DNA of 7,364 bases from Paenibacillaceae bacterium (GTDB taxonomy: Bacteria > Bacillota > Bacilli > Paenibacillales > YIM-B00363): assembly GCA_018969805.1 (NCBI GenBank), contig JAGWXQ010000071.1, positions 1 through 7,364 on the forward strand, written 5' to 3'. The translations under genes and the position numbers were made by a program. Numbering within the stretch: position 1 is the first letter of the stretch; each line of letters starts with the position of its first letter. The notes below the pieces were generated by a model. The model was not told the origin of the DNA and did no database searches. It saw nothing but the letters and a program-made list of their open reading frames with translations. Below are positions 1 to 4,980 of the stretch, in pieces.

Positions 1-328
1 GATCGCACTCGTAGACATTGGTAAGCTGGATGCATGGGTCGCGATCTGCATCATTTCGCGGGAGTTTGCGGTGACGGGACTGCGGCAAGTCGCGTTACTC
101 GAAGGCCGTGTGCTCGCTGCAAGTGCATGGGGAAAATGGAAGACGATGACCCAAATTACGATGATTATTGCCTTATTGCTCAACAATTTCCCGTTTCATT
201 ATGTGCATATTCCTTTTGACGTGGTGGTGTGCAACTTAGCCGTTGTCATTACCCTGATTTCTGGGTTTGATTATTTTCATCGCAACCGTGCACTCATAGA
301 ATCGCTGCGCGTGGAGGAAAAAGGCTAA
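1..328 (+). CDS. pgsA: CDP-diacylglycerol--glycerol-3-phosphate 3-phosphatidyltransferase, C-terminal part
   Basis: The gene enters from outside the window; its reading frame is open from base 2 to the TAA at 326-328, giving the last 108 residues. The enzyme joins CDP-diacylglycerol and glycerol-3-phosphate to form phosphatidylglycerophosphate, the committed step to phosphatidylglycerol and cardiolipin, in the cytoplasmic membrane. The visible stretch matches the family's second half: an ISREFAVTGLR motif, then a GKWKTMTQ motif after a small-residue segment, and hydrophobic spans around DAWVAICII, MIIALLL and VVVCNLAVVITLI. The charged tail ends in RVEEKG. The catalytic CDP-alcohol phosphotransferase motif (DG-x2-AR-x8-G-x3-D-x3-D) would lie upstream and cannot be seen. 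cinA begins 13 bases after the stop, so the two are probably one operon, as in many Bacilli. The identification rests on remembered family sequence, but the motifs are distinctive. Confidence 0.93.
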   Translation, partial: IALVDIGKLDAWVAICIISREFAVTGLRQVALLEGRVLAASAWGKWKTMTQITMIIALLLNNFPFHYVHIPFDVVVCNLAVVITLISGFDYFHRNRALIESLRVEEKG

Positions 329-341
329 AAGGAGCGAGCAC

Positions 342-1556
342 ATGACAAAAAGCGCAGAAATTGTGTGCATTGGGACGGAATTGCTGCTGGGACACGTCGT
401 CAATACGAATGCATCGTGGCTTGCAACGCAGTGTGCAGCGAGTGGCATCGACGTGTATTATCAGACGGTCGTTGGTGATCGCGTTTCGCGCATCGTCGAT
501 GTGCTTGCGCTTGCAGCGCAGCGCGCGCACATCGTCATCTGCACAGGTGGCCTTGGTCCAACGATGGACGATGTGAGCAGAGAAGCGCTTGCAGCCCATA
601 CATGTACCACACTCGTCGTCGATCCGTCGGCGGCCATGCGGCTGCAAGAAGCCGCAGCGCGGTCAGGGCGCACTGTGGACGAGTCGTACTACCGTCAGGC
701 GCATACACTTGACGGTGCGGACGTATTGCAGAACGACGTCGGTTTGGCGATCGGAACTGCACTTGTGCACGACGGCGTGCGGTACGTGTTGCTCCCAGGT
801 CCCCCACGGGAAATGAAGGCGATGTTTTCGAACTACGCGTTGCCGTGGCTTGCTGTCGATGGTGTCCGATTGCACTCAATCATGGTGCGGTTGACGGGTA
901 TCGGGGAAGGGGATGTCGCACGTGCACTGGAGCCACTCATCCGACATCAGACCGATCCGACGATTGCGACGTATGCTGGCATAGGAGACGTGCTTGTGCG
1001 CATTACGACGCGTGCAGATGCGCAGGCCAGCATGCGCTGTGCGCCGATCGTACAGACGATGACATCACTGCTCGGGCAATACGTGTACGCGATGGAAGAC
1101 GTGTCGCTCCCTACGGTGCTTGTACACCGACTTACGGAGCGCATGCAGACGCTTGCGGTCGCCGAAAGCTGTACCGGCGGTGCGGTAGCGCATGCGATCA
1201 CGTCAGTACCTGGAAGTTCCCGCGTATTGCGCGGGGCGATCGTCGCGTACACAGACGCGTGCAAGCAAGACGTGCTCGGTGTGTCTCAGGATGTGCTCGC
1301 CCAAAACGGCGCGGTCAGCGATGCAGCTGCGCGGGAGCTGGCGTCGTGTGTGCGCAGACGCTTGGGAAGCGACTTTGGCATCGCGACGACGGGGACGCTT
1401 GGACCAGACGATCCGGTGCGCGAAGCGTTTGTCGCTGTGGCGCACAAGGGCGGATGCATCGTGCACCACGTGCCGCTCGTAGGCACAGATCGGGACACAA
1501 ACAAACAGCGCATCGCGATGGCTGCACTCGCATGTTTGTGGAGACATACGACTTGA
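342..1556 (+). CDS. cinA: CinA family protein (MoaB-like domain plus nicotinamide-nucleotide amidase domain)
   Basis: This is a 404-residue two-domain CinA, the usual full length. Residues 1-170 form the molybdopterin-binding-like domain, with GTELLLGHVVNTN (11-23), TGGLGPTMDD (68-77) and LPGPPREMKAMF (151-162). Residues about 255-404 form the PncC-type domain that in the family deamidates nicotinamide mononucleotide in pyridine-nucleotide recycling. It has AESCTGG (274-280) and VPGSS with a Lys at 308, positions usually considered catalytic. The first domain has ADP-ribose pyrophosphatase activity in some relatives. In Bacillus and Streptococcus the gene is competence-induced and linked to recA, as here. 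The ATG has an AGGAG at 330-334, seven bases upstream. The loop after TTGTLGP (349-355) is shorter and lacks the glycine-rich stretch common in the family, so amidase activity is uncertain. The stop codon lies inside the -35 box of the next promoter. Confidence 0.96.
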   Translation: MTKSAEIVCIGTELLLGHVVNTNASWLATQCAASGIDVYYQTVVGDRVSRIVDVLALAAQRAHIVICTGGLGPTMDDVSREALAAHTCTTLVVDPSAAMRLQEAAARSGRTVDESYYRQAHTLDGADVLQNDVGLAIGTALVHDGVRYVLLPGPPREMKAMFSNYALPWLAVDGVRLHSIMVRLTGIGEGDVARALEPLIRHQTDPTIATYAGIGDVLVRITTRADAQASMRCAPIVQTMTSLLGQYVYAMEDVSLPTVLVHRLTERMQTLAVAESCTGGAVAHAITSVPGSSRVLRGAIVAYTDACKQDVLGVSQDVLAQNGAVSDAAARELASCVRRRLGSDFGIATTGTLGPDDPVREAFVAVAHKGGCIVHHVPLVGTDRDTNKQRIAMAALACLWRHTT

Positions 1557-1582
1557 CAGCTGCGTCATTGATCTTGTATACT
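1553..1582 (+). promoter_or_regulatory. Near-consensus SigA promoter, probably for recA
   Basis: TTGACA at 1553-1558 and TATACT at 1577-1582 are separated by 18 bases, which matches the vegetative consensus in 11 of 12 positions. The -35 box overlaps the cinA stop codon (TGA, 1554-1556). Transcription should start near 1589, leaving an unusually long leader of about 170 bases before recA. The -10 box lies within an imperfect repeat, GTATA at 1576-1580 and TATAC at 1588-1592, which could be an operator. No canonical Bacillus LexA box (CGAAC-N4-GTTCG type) is visible here. Confidence 0.7.
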
Positions 1583-1593
1583 CTCTATATACG

Positions 1594-1626
1594 GAAGCAC
1601 CGTACAATTTAGGTGGTTCTTTTTTT
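1594..1626 (+). terminator. Hairpin with a seven-T run directly after the promoter
   Basis: GAAGCACC (1594-1601) pairs with GGTGGTTC (1612-1619) with one G-G mismatch around a ten-base loop, and is followed by seven T (1620-1626). This has the form of an intrinsic terminator. It may end the pgsA-cinA transcript, or act as a very early attenuator for transcripts starting near 1589. A competing pairing exists: AGGTG (1611-1615) with CACCT (1630-1634), which would break the terminator stem. Confidence 0.5.
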
Positions 1627-1673
1627 GTGCACCTGATGCGGATCCCCTATTGAAAACATATATCCAGAGCGTT

Positions 1674-1703
1674 GCCTTTTGCCTGATCGCATAAGGCGTT
1701 TTT
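1674..1703 (+). terminator. Second terminator-like hairpin in the recA leader
   Basis: GCCTT (1674-1678) and TGC (1680-1682) pair with GCA (1689-1691) and AAGGC (1693-1697), with one T-T mismatch and the loop CTGATC. A G and five T follow. The shape is that of a modest intrinsic terminator, 60 bases before the recA start. Together with the first hairpin it suggests that recA is reached only by read-through, or that the leader is made as a short RNA. Confidence 0.45.
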
Positions 1704-1712
1704 GTAAAACGG

Positions 1713-1745
1713 ATACATGTATTGCAATACGGATTGGTATCATAC
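1713..1745 (+). promoter_or_regulatory. Cluster of ATAC/GTAT half-sites before recA (possible operator)
   Basis: Two overlapping perfect palindromes occur here: ATACATGTAT (1713-1722) and GTATTGCAATAC (1719-1730). They are followed by GTAT (1737-1740) and ATAC (1742-1745), giving five half-sites in alternating direction within 33 bases. The DNA form suggests binding of a dimeric regulator; as RNA, alternative short stems next to the ribosome site are possible. TGGTATCAT (1735-1743) also resembles an extended -10 box, so a second recA start close to the gene is possible. The role is inferred only from symmetry and position. Confidence 0.35.
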
Positions 1746-1746
1746 G

Positions 1747-1754
1747 AAGGGGAG
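1747..1754 (+). promoter_or_regulatory. recA ribosome binding site
   Basis: AAGGGGAG lies eight bases before the ATG at 1763. It fixes that start and rules out the longer in-frame extension from the TTG at 1679, which would read through the leader hairpin. An in-frame GTG at 1754 overlaps this site and is unlikely to be used. Confidence 0.85.
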
Positions 1755-1762
1755 TGGCAAAG

Positions 1763-2788
1763 ATGGGTGATCGGAAGCAGGCACTGGAAGCGGCGTTGCG
1801 CCAAATCGAAAAGCAGTTTGGTAAAGGATCGGTCATGCGGCTCGGGGAAAATACGGACATGCAAGTCGAGACGGTGTCGAGTGGGGCTCTCGCACTTGAT
1901 ATTGCGCTCGGTGTTGGGGGCTTTCCGCGTGGGCGCATTATTGAAATATATGGACCAGAATCATCGGGGAAGACGACCGTCGCACTCCATGCGATCGCAG
2001 AAGTCCAGCGGCGTGGCGGGCAAGCGGCGTTTATCGATGCGGAGCACTCGCTTGATCCGGTGTATGCGTATAAGCTCGGCATTCAGACCGATGAGCTGCT
2101 GCTGTCGCAGCCCGATACGGGTGAGCAAGCACTGGAAATCGCCGAAGCACTCGTGCGCAGTGGTGCGGTCGATATTATTGTCATTGACAGCGTCGCGGCC
2201 TTAGTGCCCAAAGCGGAGATTGAGGGTGAGATGGGCGATGCGCACGTCGGATTGCAAGCACGCCTTATGTCGCAAGCGTTGCGCAAGCTCTCTGGAGCGA
2301 TCAGTAAGTCAAAGACGATTGCCATTTTTATTAACCAATTGCGAGAAAAAGTCGGTGTTATGTTTGGAAATCCAGAGACGACACCAGGTGGACGAGCACT
2401 AAAGTTTTATGCATCGGTGCGCCTAGACGTCCGTCGCATCGAAACGATCAAAGCGGGCAATGACATGATCGGAAACCGTACGCGCATCAAAGTCGTGAAA
2501 AACAAAGTGGCTCCACCGTTTAAGCAAGCAGACCTCGACATTATGTACGGTGAAGGCATCTCGCGTGAAGGCAGCATCGTAGACCTCGGTGTCGAAATCG
2601 GGACGATTGCGAAAAGTGGTGCGTGGTTTTCGTTTGAAGGGGAGCGGCTTGGGCAAGGACGAGAAAATGCGAAGCAATTTTTAAAAGACCATCCACACGT
2701 CGCCGCCACGATCGAAGGACGCATTCGGGATGCGGTGCAAGCGGTACCTGCGAGCATCCCGACGACACCGAGTGCAGAAGAGGCGTGA
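1763..2788 (+). CDS. recA: Recombinase RecA
   Basis: This 341-residue protein is the DNA-dependent ATPase that coats single-stranded DNA, pairs it with homologous duplex and stimulates LexA self-cleavage in the SOS response. The N-terminal helix carries KQFGKGSVMRLG (17-28). The Walker A motif is GPESSGKTT (64-72), the catalytic Glu is E94 in DAEH, and the Walker B region is VIDSVAALVPK (140-150). Loop L1 contains EGEMGDAHVGLQARLMSQALRK (154-175). Loop L2 lies in NQLREKVGVMFG and PETTPGGRALKF (191-215). The C-terminal domain includes GEGIS and WFSFEGERLGQGRENAK, and the protein ends in a short acidic tail, SAEEA. One variation is DAEHSLDP (92-99), where most RecA proteins have Ala before the Leu. 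The gene is complete with no sign of an intein. It lies downstream of cinA and overlaps recX by 4 bases. SOS control is expected, but the operator is not obvious. Confidence 0.99.
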   Translation: MGDRKQALEAALRQIEKQFGKGSVMRLGENTDMQVETVSSGALALDIALGVGGFPRGRIIEIYGPESSGKTTVALHAIAEVQRRGGQAAFIDAEHSLDPVYAYKLGIQTDELLLSQPDTGEQALEIAEALVRSGAVDIIVIDSVAALVPKAEIEGEMGDAHVGLQARLMSQALRKLSGAISKSKTIAIFINQLREKVGVMFGNPETTPGGRALKFYASVRLDVRRIETIKAGNDMIGNRTRIKVVKNKVAPPFKQADLDIMYGEGISREGSIVDLGVEIGTIAKSGAWFSFEGERLGQGRENAKQFLKDHPHVAATIEGRIRDAVQAVPASIPTTPSAEEA

Positions 2789-3213
2789 GCGCATACGGCG
2801 ATGCGGTGCGCGCACTTGCGAGGAAGGCGTATACGATCGCACAATTGCGCGCGATATTGGTGCGCAAGCAGCATGCAGAAGAAGACATTTGCGCATGCAT
2901 CGAGCGGTTGCAAGCCATAGGATATGTGAACGATGAGCGTGTGGCGCAGGCGTTTGTCGCCCAAAAGAAAAGCAACCGCGGTGCACGGTGGCTCATACAG
3001 GCGATGCGGCACAAGGGCATCGAGGAGCACATCGCCCAAGAAGCCGTCGATGCGCTGTCGAAAGAAGAAGTGCGCGCCCATGCGCTGACATGGGCGAAGC
3101 GAAAGATGCATGCATACGCAGGACACAAGCTGTACGCAGCACTCATCCGCAGAGGATACGACGCATCCGTCGCCCGATGGGTGTGCGACGAATGCACAAA
3201 GCCCGCTCCGTAG
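2785..3213 (+). CDS. recX: Regulatory protein RecX
   Basis: A 142-residue, highly charged, helical protein that binds RecA filaments and modulates their growth in other bacteria. It shows the RecX repeat pattern: AVRALARKAYTIAQLRAIL (7-25), then GYVNDERVAQAFVAQKK (46-62), GARWLIQAMRHKGI (66-79), and a third repeat ending in LYAALIRRGYDASVARWV (116-133). It is about the length of E. coli RecX and much shorter than B. subtilis RecX. The start is the GTG that overlaps the recA stop as GTGA; AGAAGAGG at 2776-2783 is too close to serve it normally, so translational coupling to recA is likely. No alternative ATG exists in frame upstream; a GTG at 2806 has no better ribosome site. The last codons and the TAG are part of the terminator hairpin. 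Confidence 0.93.
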   Translation: MSAYGDAVRALARKAYTIAQLRAILVRKQHAEEDICACIERLQAIGYVNDERVAQAFVAQKKSNRGARWLIQAMRHKGIEEHIAQEAVDALSKEEVRAHALTWAKRKMHAYAGHKLYAALIRRGYDASVARWVCDECTKPAP

Positions 3214-3230
3214 AGTGGGCTTTGTGCATT
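3191..3230. terminator. 18-bp hairpin, probable bidirectional terminator
   Basis: AATGCACAAAGCCCGCTC (3191-3208) pairs with 3213-3230 around the four-base loop CGTA; all pairs are Watson-Crick except one G-T wobble. The core has the AAAGCCC...GGGCTTT form typical of bidirectional terminators, although only a three-T run follows the core on each strand. It lies between the convergent recX (+) and the glycosidase gene (-), and its left arm and loop contain the end of recX, including the stop codon. Confidence 0.75.
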
Positions 3231-3267
3231 GGGACGATGTGGGCGTGAACCGTATTGACTGGTGGCG

Positions 3268-4194
3268 TTATTTTCTCACTACCGCCAAGTTGACTGCGTT
3301 TGGACGACCGTCTACGTTCGGCTCACTGACGGTGCTTTCTGTAGCTTTTCCGTGCTCCCACCACGCCATGGTTGTAGAGCCGCCACCATCCATGTTGATC
3401 GCATTGTGCGCCCCAAATGCATGCAATGTGCGCGCTACATCACGCAAATCCATTCCATCGCTGTATTTATCATATTTTCTTCCGGAAACAGTGAATAAAT
3501 ACACCTTTTTTCCGTCTTGACTTACACCAATTGCCGTGCGTGGATGAAGTTCATTGCTGTTACTTCTAGGTACGGCATTGTTTAAGATCAAGCCACCGTC
3601 TGAAGATGGGAATGAACCGATTGCGATGTCAAAGGAGGAAAGGTCATCCCCATCTTTTATAGCACTAATTAATCCGGGTGTGCCATCTTTTTTGACCACA
3701 AATGTAGGACATTTTTTTTCTGCTGGGCATTTTGTGCCAAGCGTTCCTTCAGATACGAATAAAGACGGTGTACTGTCTTTCCATCGCGATCCGAAATTAA
3801 ACGAATTTATTGCAAATATAGCTTTTATACCACTATTATTCAAATTTGTTAAAAAATCTCTTGTTCTTATTGCGCCCGAATCTTCACCTTTATGCCCATC
3901 GGATGCTTTCGTAGCTAAAAATGACACATTTTTTGTCGTATCTACTTCTACGATATCTGCGTAATTTTTTGCAGACAAGTTTGTAGAAGTATAAGGGGTG
4001 GTACTATAAGTTTTTATGTCTAGTCTCATCATTTTTACGCCATCAATAACTGTATGTGCGTTTTCCCAGCTAGCATTTGTTTGTATATTACTTGAGTCAA
4101 TATTAACTTCAAATCTAGGCAAGCTATTATAAAAGGGGGCTGTCGAACTTGCATACGCTTCCTGACGTGCGAGTCCTGCACCTGCGATGAGCAC
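3268..4194 (-). CDS. Phosphodiester glycosidase (NAGPA-like, DUF2233) family protein, secreted; 5' end frameshifted
   Basis: The open frame gives 308 residues from a GTG at 4194. The C-terminal half has the family core: PRTAIGVSQDGKKVYLFTVSGR (218-239) and GMDLRDVARTLHAFGAHNAI followed by NMDGGGSTTM (247-276), ending with DGRPNAVNLAVV. In mammals this fold removes GlcNAc from a phosphodiester; bacterial members are extracytoplasmic glycosidases of mostly unknown substrate, perhaps wall polymers or polysaccharides. The frame upstream of the GTG, back to a stop near 4275, encodes KKQWFILILAIGSVLIAGAG then QEAYA, a clear signal peptide with an AYA/SS cleavage site, but it has no ATG, GTG or TTG. 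The ATG with a good ribosome site (4247) is one base out of frame. From the GTG alone the signal peptide would be cut short. Base composition is far more AT-rich than in neighbouring genes, suggesting acquisition. Two Cys (156, 162) could form a disulfide. It could be a pseudogene, a slippage-dependent gene or a sequencing error. Confidence 0.82.
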   Translation of the reverse strand: MLIAGAGLARQEAYASSTAPFYNSLPRFEVNIDSSNIQTNASWENAHTVIDGVKMMRLDIKTYSTTPYTSTNLSAKNYADIVEVDTTKNVSFLATKASDGHKGEDSGAIRTRDFLTNLNNSGIKAIFAINSFNFGSRWKDSTPSLFVSEGTLGTKCPAEKKCPTFVVKKDGTPGLISAIKDGDDLSSFDIAIGSFPSSDGGLILNNAVPRSNSNELHPRTAIGVSQDGKKVYLFTVSGRKYDKYSDGMDLRDVARTLHAFGAHNAINMDGGGSTTMAWWEHGKATESTVSEPNVDGRPNAVNLAVVRK

Positions 4195-4227
4195 GGATCC
4201 TATAGCGAGAATCAGTATAAACCATTG

Positions 4228-4233
4228 TTTTTT
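4228..4233 (-). other. Six-A run where a one-base frameshift separates start codon and protein
   Basis: On the minus strand the ATG at 4247 reads MIYTLKNNGLY and then a stop. With one extra A in the run (six T on the + strand), it would read MIYTLKKQWFILI and continue without break into the glycosidase frame, giving a normal signal peptide with two Lys, a hydrophobic core and an AYA cleavage site. That one added base restores both a start and a full signal peptide strongly suggests the intact frame is ancestral. Confidence 0.7.
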
Positions 4234-4256
4234 AGAGTGTATATCATCGATGTCAT

Positions 4257-4262
4257 CTCCTT
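4257..4262 (-). promoter_or_regulatory. Ribosome binding site of the glycosidase gene
   Basis: AAGGAG on the minus strand lies nine bases before the ATG at 4247. Another ATG (4256-4254) directly abuts it and is in the same frame as 4247. This places the intended start about 53 bases upstream of the GTG that opens the uninterrupted frame. Confidence 0.65.
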
Positions 4263-4277
4263 GTTGTGTTTTTTAAA

Positions 4278-4307
4278 TGTATATTTCGATAGGCACAGCT
4301 CTTTCAA
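4278..4307 (-). promoter_or_regulatory. Candidate promoter for the glycosidase gene
   Basis: On the minus strand TTGAAA (4307-4302) and TATACA (4283-4278) are 18 bases apart, each a partial match to the SigA boxes. Transcription would start near 4271, giving a leader of about 25 bases with the ribosome site inside it. The region is AT-rich, so chance matches are likely. Confidence 0.4.
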
Positions 4308-4492
4308 ACAACAATTTCACTTTCTCGATAAGACCAAGTCTCTATGCAGATGTATTTTACAGGAAAATAGGAGAAGTGCCTCCTTTTATAAAATTCTAAT
4401 CACTTCACATTTTATTGTATTCATTCCAATTGACATCCTGGATTTTTTTGAGTTTGGTATCGCTTGTGATCGATTGTTCCTCCTTCCTGTGT

Positions 4493-4534
4493 AAAAAAAG
4501 AACGTGCTGCACGCATAAACATGTGTTTGTTCTT
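4493..4534 (-). terminator. Weak terminator-like structure on the minus strand
   Basis: Read on the minus strand, AAGAAC and GTTCTT (4534-4529 and 4503-4498) enclose two small stems, AAACA/TGTTT and GTGC/GCAC, and are followed by a run of seven T (4499-4493). It would end a transcript coming from the possible promoter near 4653-4682. The outer stem is short and AT-rich, so confidence is low. Confidence 0.3.
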
Positions 4535-4652
4535 GCTTATTTTTGGAACGACGATGCCGTACCAGACGAAGCAATTGATCCATGCAGGATGTCACGATGT
4601 GTCGTGGATGTCACCCATCACAAGCACCTACTTTCTTTTTTTTTACAAAACT

Positions 4653-4682
4653 ATAATAACACACATTTTGAGTTTATGTAAA
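4653..4682 (-). promoter_or_regulatory. Candidate minus-strand promoter in the gene-poor region
   Basis: TTTACA (4682-4677) and TATTAT (4658-4653) on the minus strand are 18 bases apart, each five of six to consensus. No clear gene follows; a start near 4646 and an end near 4493 would give an RNA of about 150 bases. AT-rich DNA gives such matches by chance. Confidence 0.3.
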
Positions 4683-4788
4683 TACTGTTTTAGACGCGTG
4701 TTTGTTTCAAATTATAGCTTATTTACTCTTTTCTATAAATGGTATTTTAGAGTAATTTTAATCAAACATAATGTTTCTTTGTGTCGCT

Positions 4789-4830
4789 GGTGCACAAAAA
4801 AAGAATTCGATCGGCCTTCTTTTTTGCACC
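4789..4830. repeat. Inverted repeat with A/T tracts upstream of cysJ
   Basis: GGTGC (4789-4793) pairs with GCACC (4826-4830), and AAAAAAGAA (4797-4805) pairs with TTCTTTTTT (4817-4825), with a three-base bulge on the left side and an eleven-base loop. The A-tract/T-tract form resembles a bidirectional terminator, though the paired core is AT-rich. Its right arm is shared with the next hairpin, so only one of the two can form fully in RNA. Confidence 0.5.
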
Positions 4831-4872
4831 AAGCCCATGCCGCGGACGCATGTCCACGGCATGGGCTTGGTG
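4827..4872. repeat. Long hairpin just upstream of the cysJ promoter, possible terminator
   Basis: CACCAAGCCCATGCCG (4827-4842) is perfectly complementary to 4857-4872, and GGAC/GTCC (4844-4847, 4852-4855) extends the stem past one C-A mismatch to a GCAT loop, giving 20 pairs in 46 bases. The + strand continues with TTTG, only a short T run. The AAGCCC...GGGCTT core resembles the hairpin after recX, so a terminator isolating cysJ from the island is the simplest reading; a protein-binding site is the alternative. Confidence 0.6.
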
Positions 4873-4898
4873 TTTGACGTGCACGATGTCCAACGATG

Positions 4899-4907
4899 TG
4901 ATATGAT
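4899..4907 (+). promoter_or_regulatory. Extended -10 promoter candidate for cysJ
   Basis: TGATATGAT is an extended -10 element (TG-N-TATGAT, five of six to TATAAT). A TTGACG at 4874-4879 lies 22 bases away, too far for a normal -35 box. GTCCA (4888-4892) and TGGAC (4907-4911) form an inverted repeat overlapping the element and could be an operator. Start of transcription would be near 4914, giving a leader of about 75 bases before the chosen cysJ start. No SAM riboswitch fits in this space. Confidence 0.45.
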
Positions 4908-4974
4908 GGACGTATTCACAGTGCACATGGCGTGCTCGACCGCATGATGTACGGTAGTGCACATAAAAAACAAA

Positions 4975-4980
4975 AGAGGG
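4975..4980 (+). promoter_or_regulatory. cysJ ribosome binding site
   Basis: AGAGGG ends eight bases before the GTG at 4989. No comparable site precedes the earlier in-frame GTG (4932) or ATGs (4944, 4947), so it decides the start. Confidence 0.65.

Larger units (their letters stand above)
4308..4898. other. Gene-poor AT-rich intergenic region
   Basis: No reading frame here looks like a recognisable protein; the short open frames on both strands (up to about 90 codons) lack convincing ribosome sites and family motifs. The stretch holds a possible minus-strand promoter (4653-4682), a T-run hairpin (4493-4534), a pair of GGATGTCAC direct repeats about 19 bases apart near 4583-4615, and two large inverted repeats (4789-4872). 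A less AT-rich patch at about 4545-4630 breaks the composition and may be a remnant of older sequence. Confidence 0.6.

Noticed and set aside
829..843. CGAAC...GTT sequence resembling a LexA box
   Set aside because: The spacing is five instead of four and it lies deep inside cinA.
845..1612. 255-codon + strand frame inside cinA
   Set aside because: It is an out-of-frame shadow of cinA with Arg, Cys and His excess and no motif.
1679..1762. N-terminal extension of RecA by 28 residues from a TTG
   Set aside because: It runs through the leader hairpin, has no RecA-like sequence, and the ribosome site at 1747-1754 points to the ATG at 1763.
4369..4390. AGGAG/CTCCT hairpin followed by TTTT
   Set aside because: Only a five-pair stem in AT-rich DNA; not enough to call a terminator.
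4545..4590. T-box-like GGTACGGC segment on the minus strand
   Set aside because: The conserved T-box core (GGTGGTACCGCG type), the specifier stem and a downstream aminoacyl-tRNA synthetase or amino acid gene are all absent.
4386..4595. Minus-strand 69-codon frame, considered as a transposase remnant
   Set aside because: A basic stretch near its start looked transposase-like, but there is no DDE or helix-turn-helix motif and no terminal repeats.
4225..4681. Short + strand frames of 88-89 codons in the AT-rich region
   Set aside because: Phe, Cys and Ser-rich products without motifs or ribosome sites; expected by chance in such DNA.
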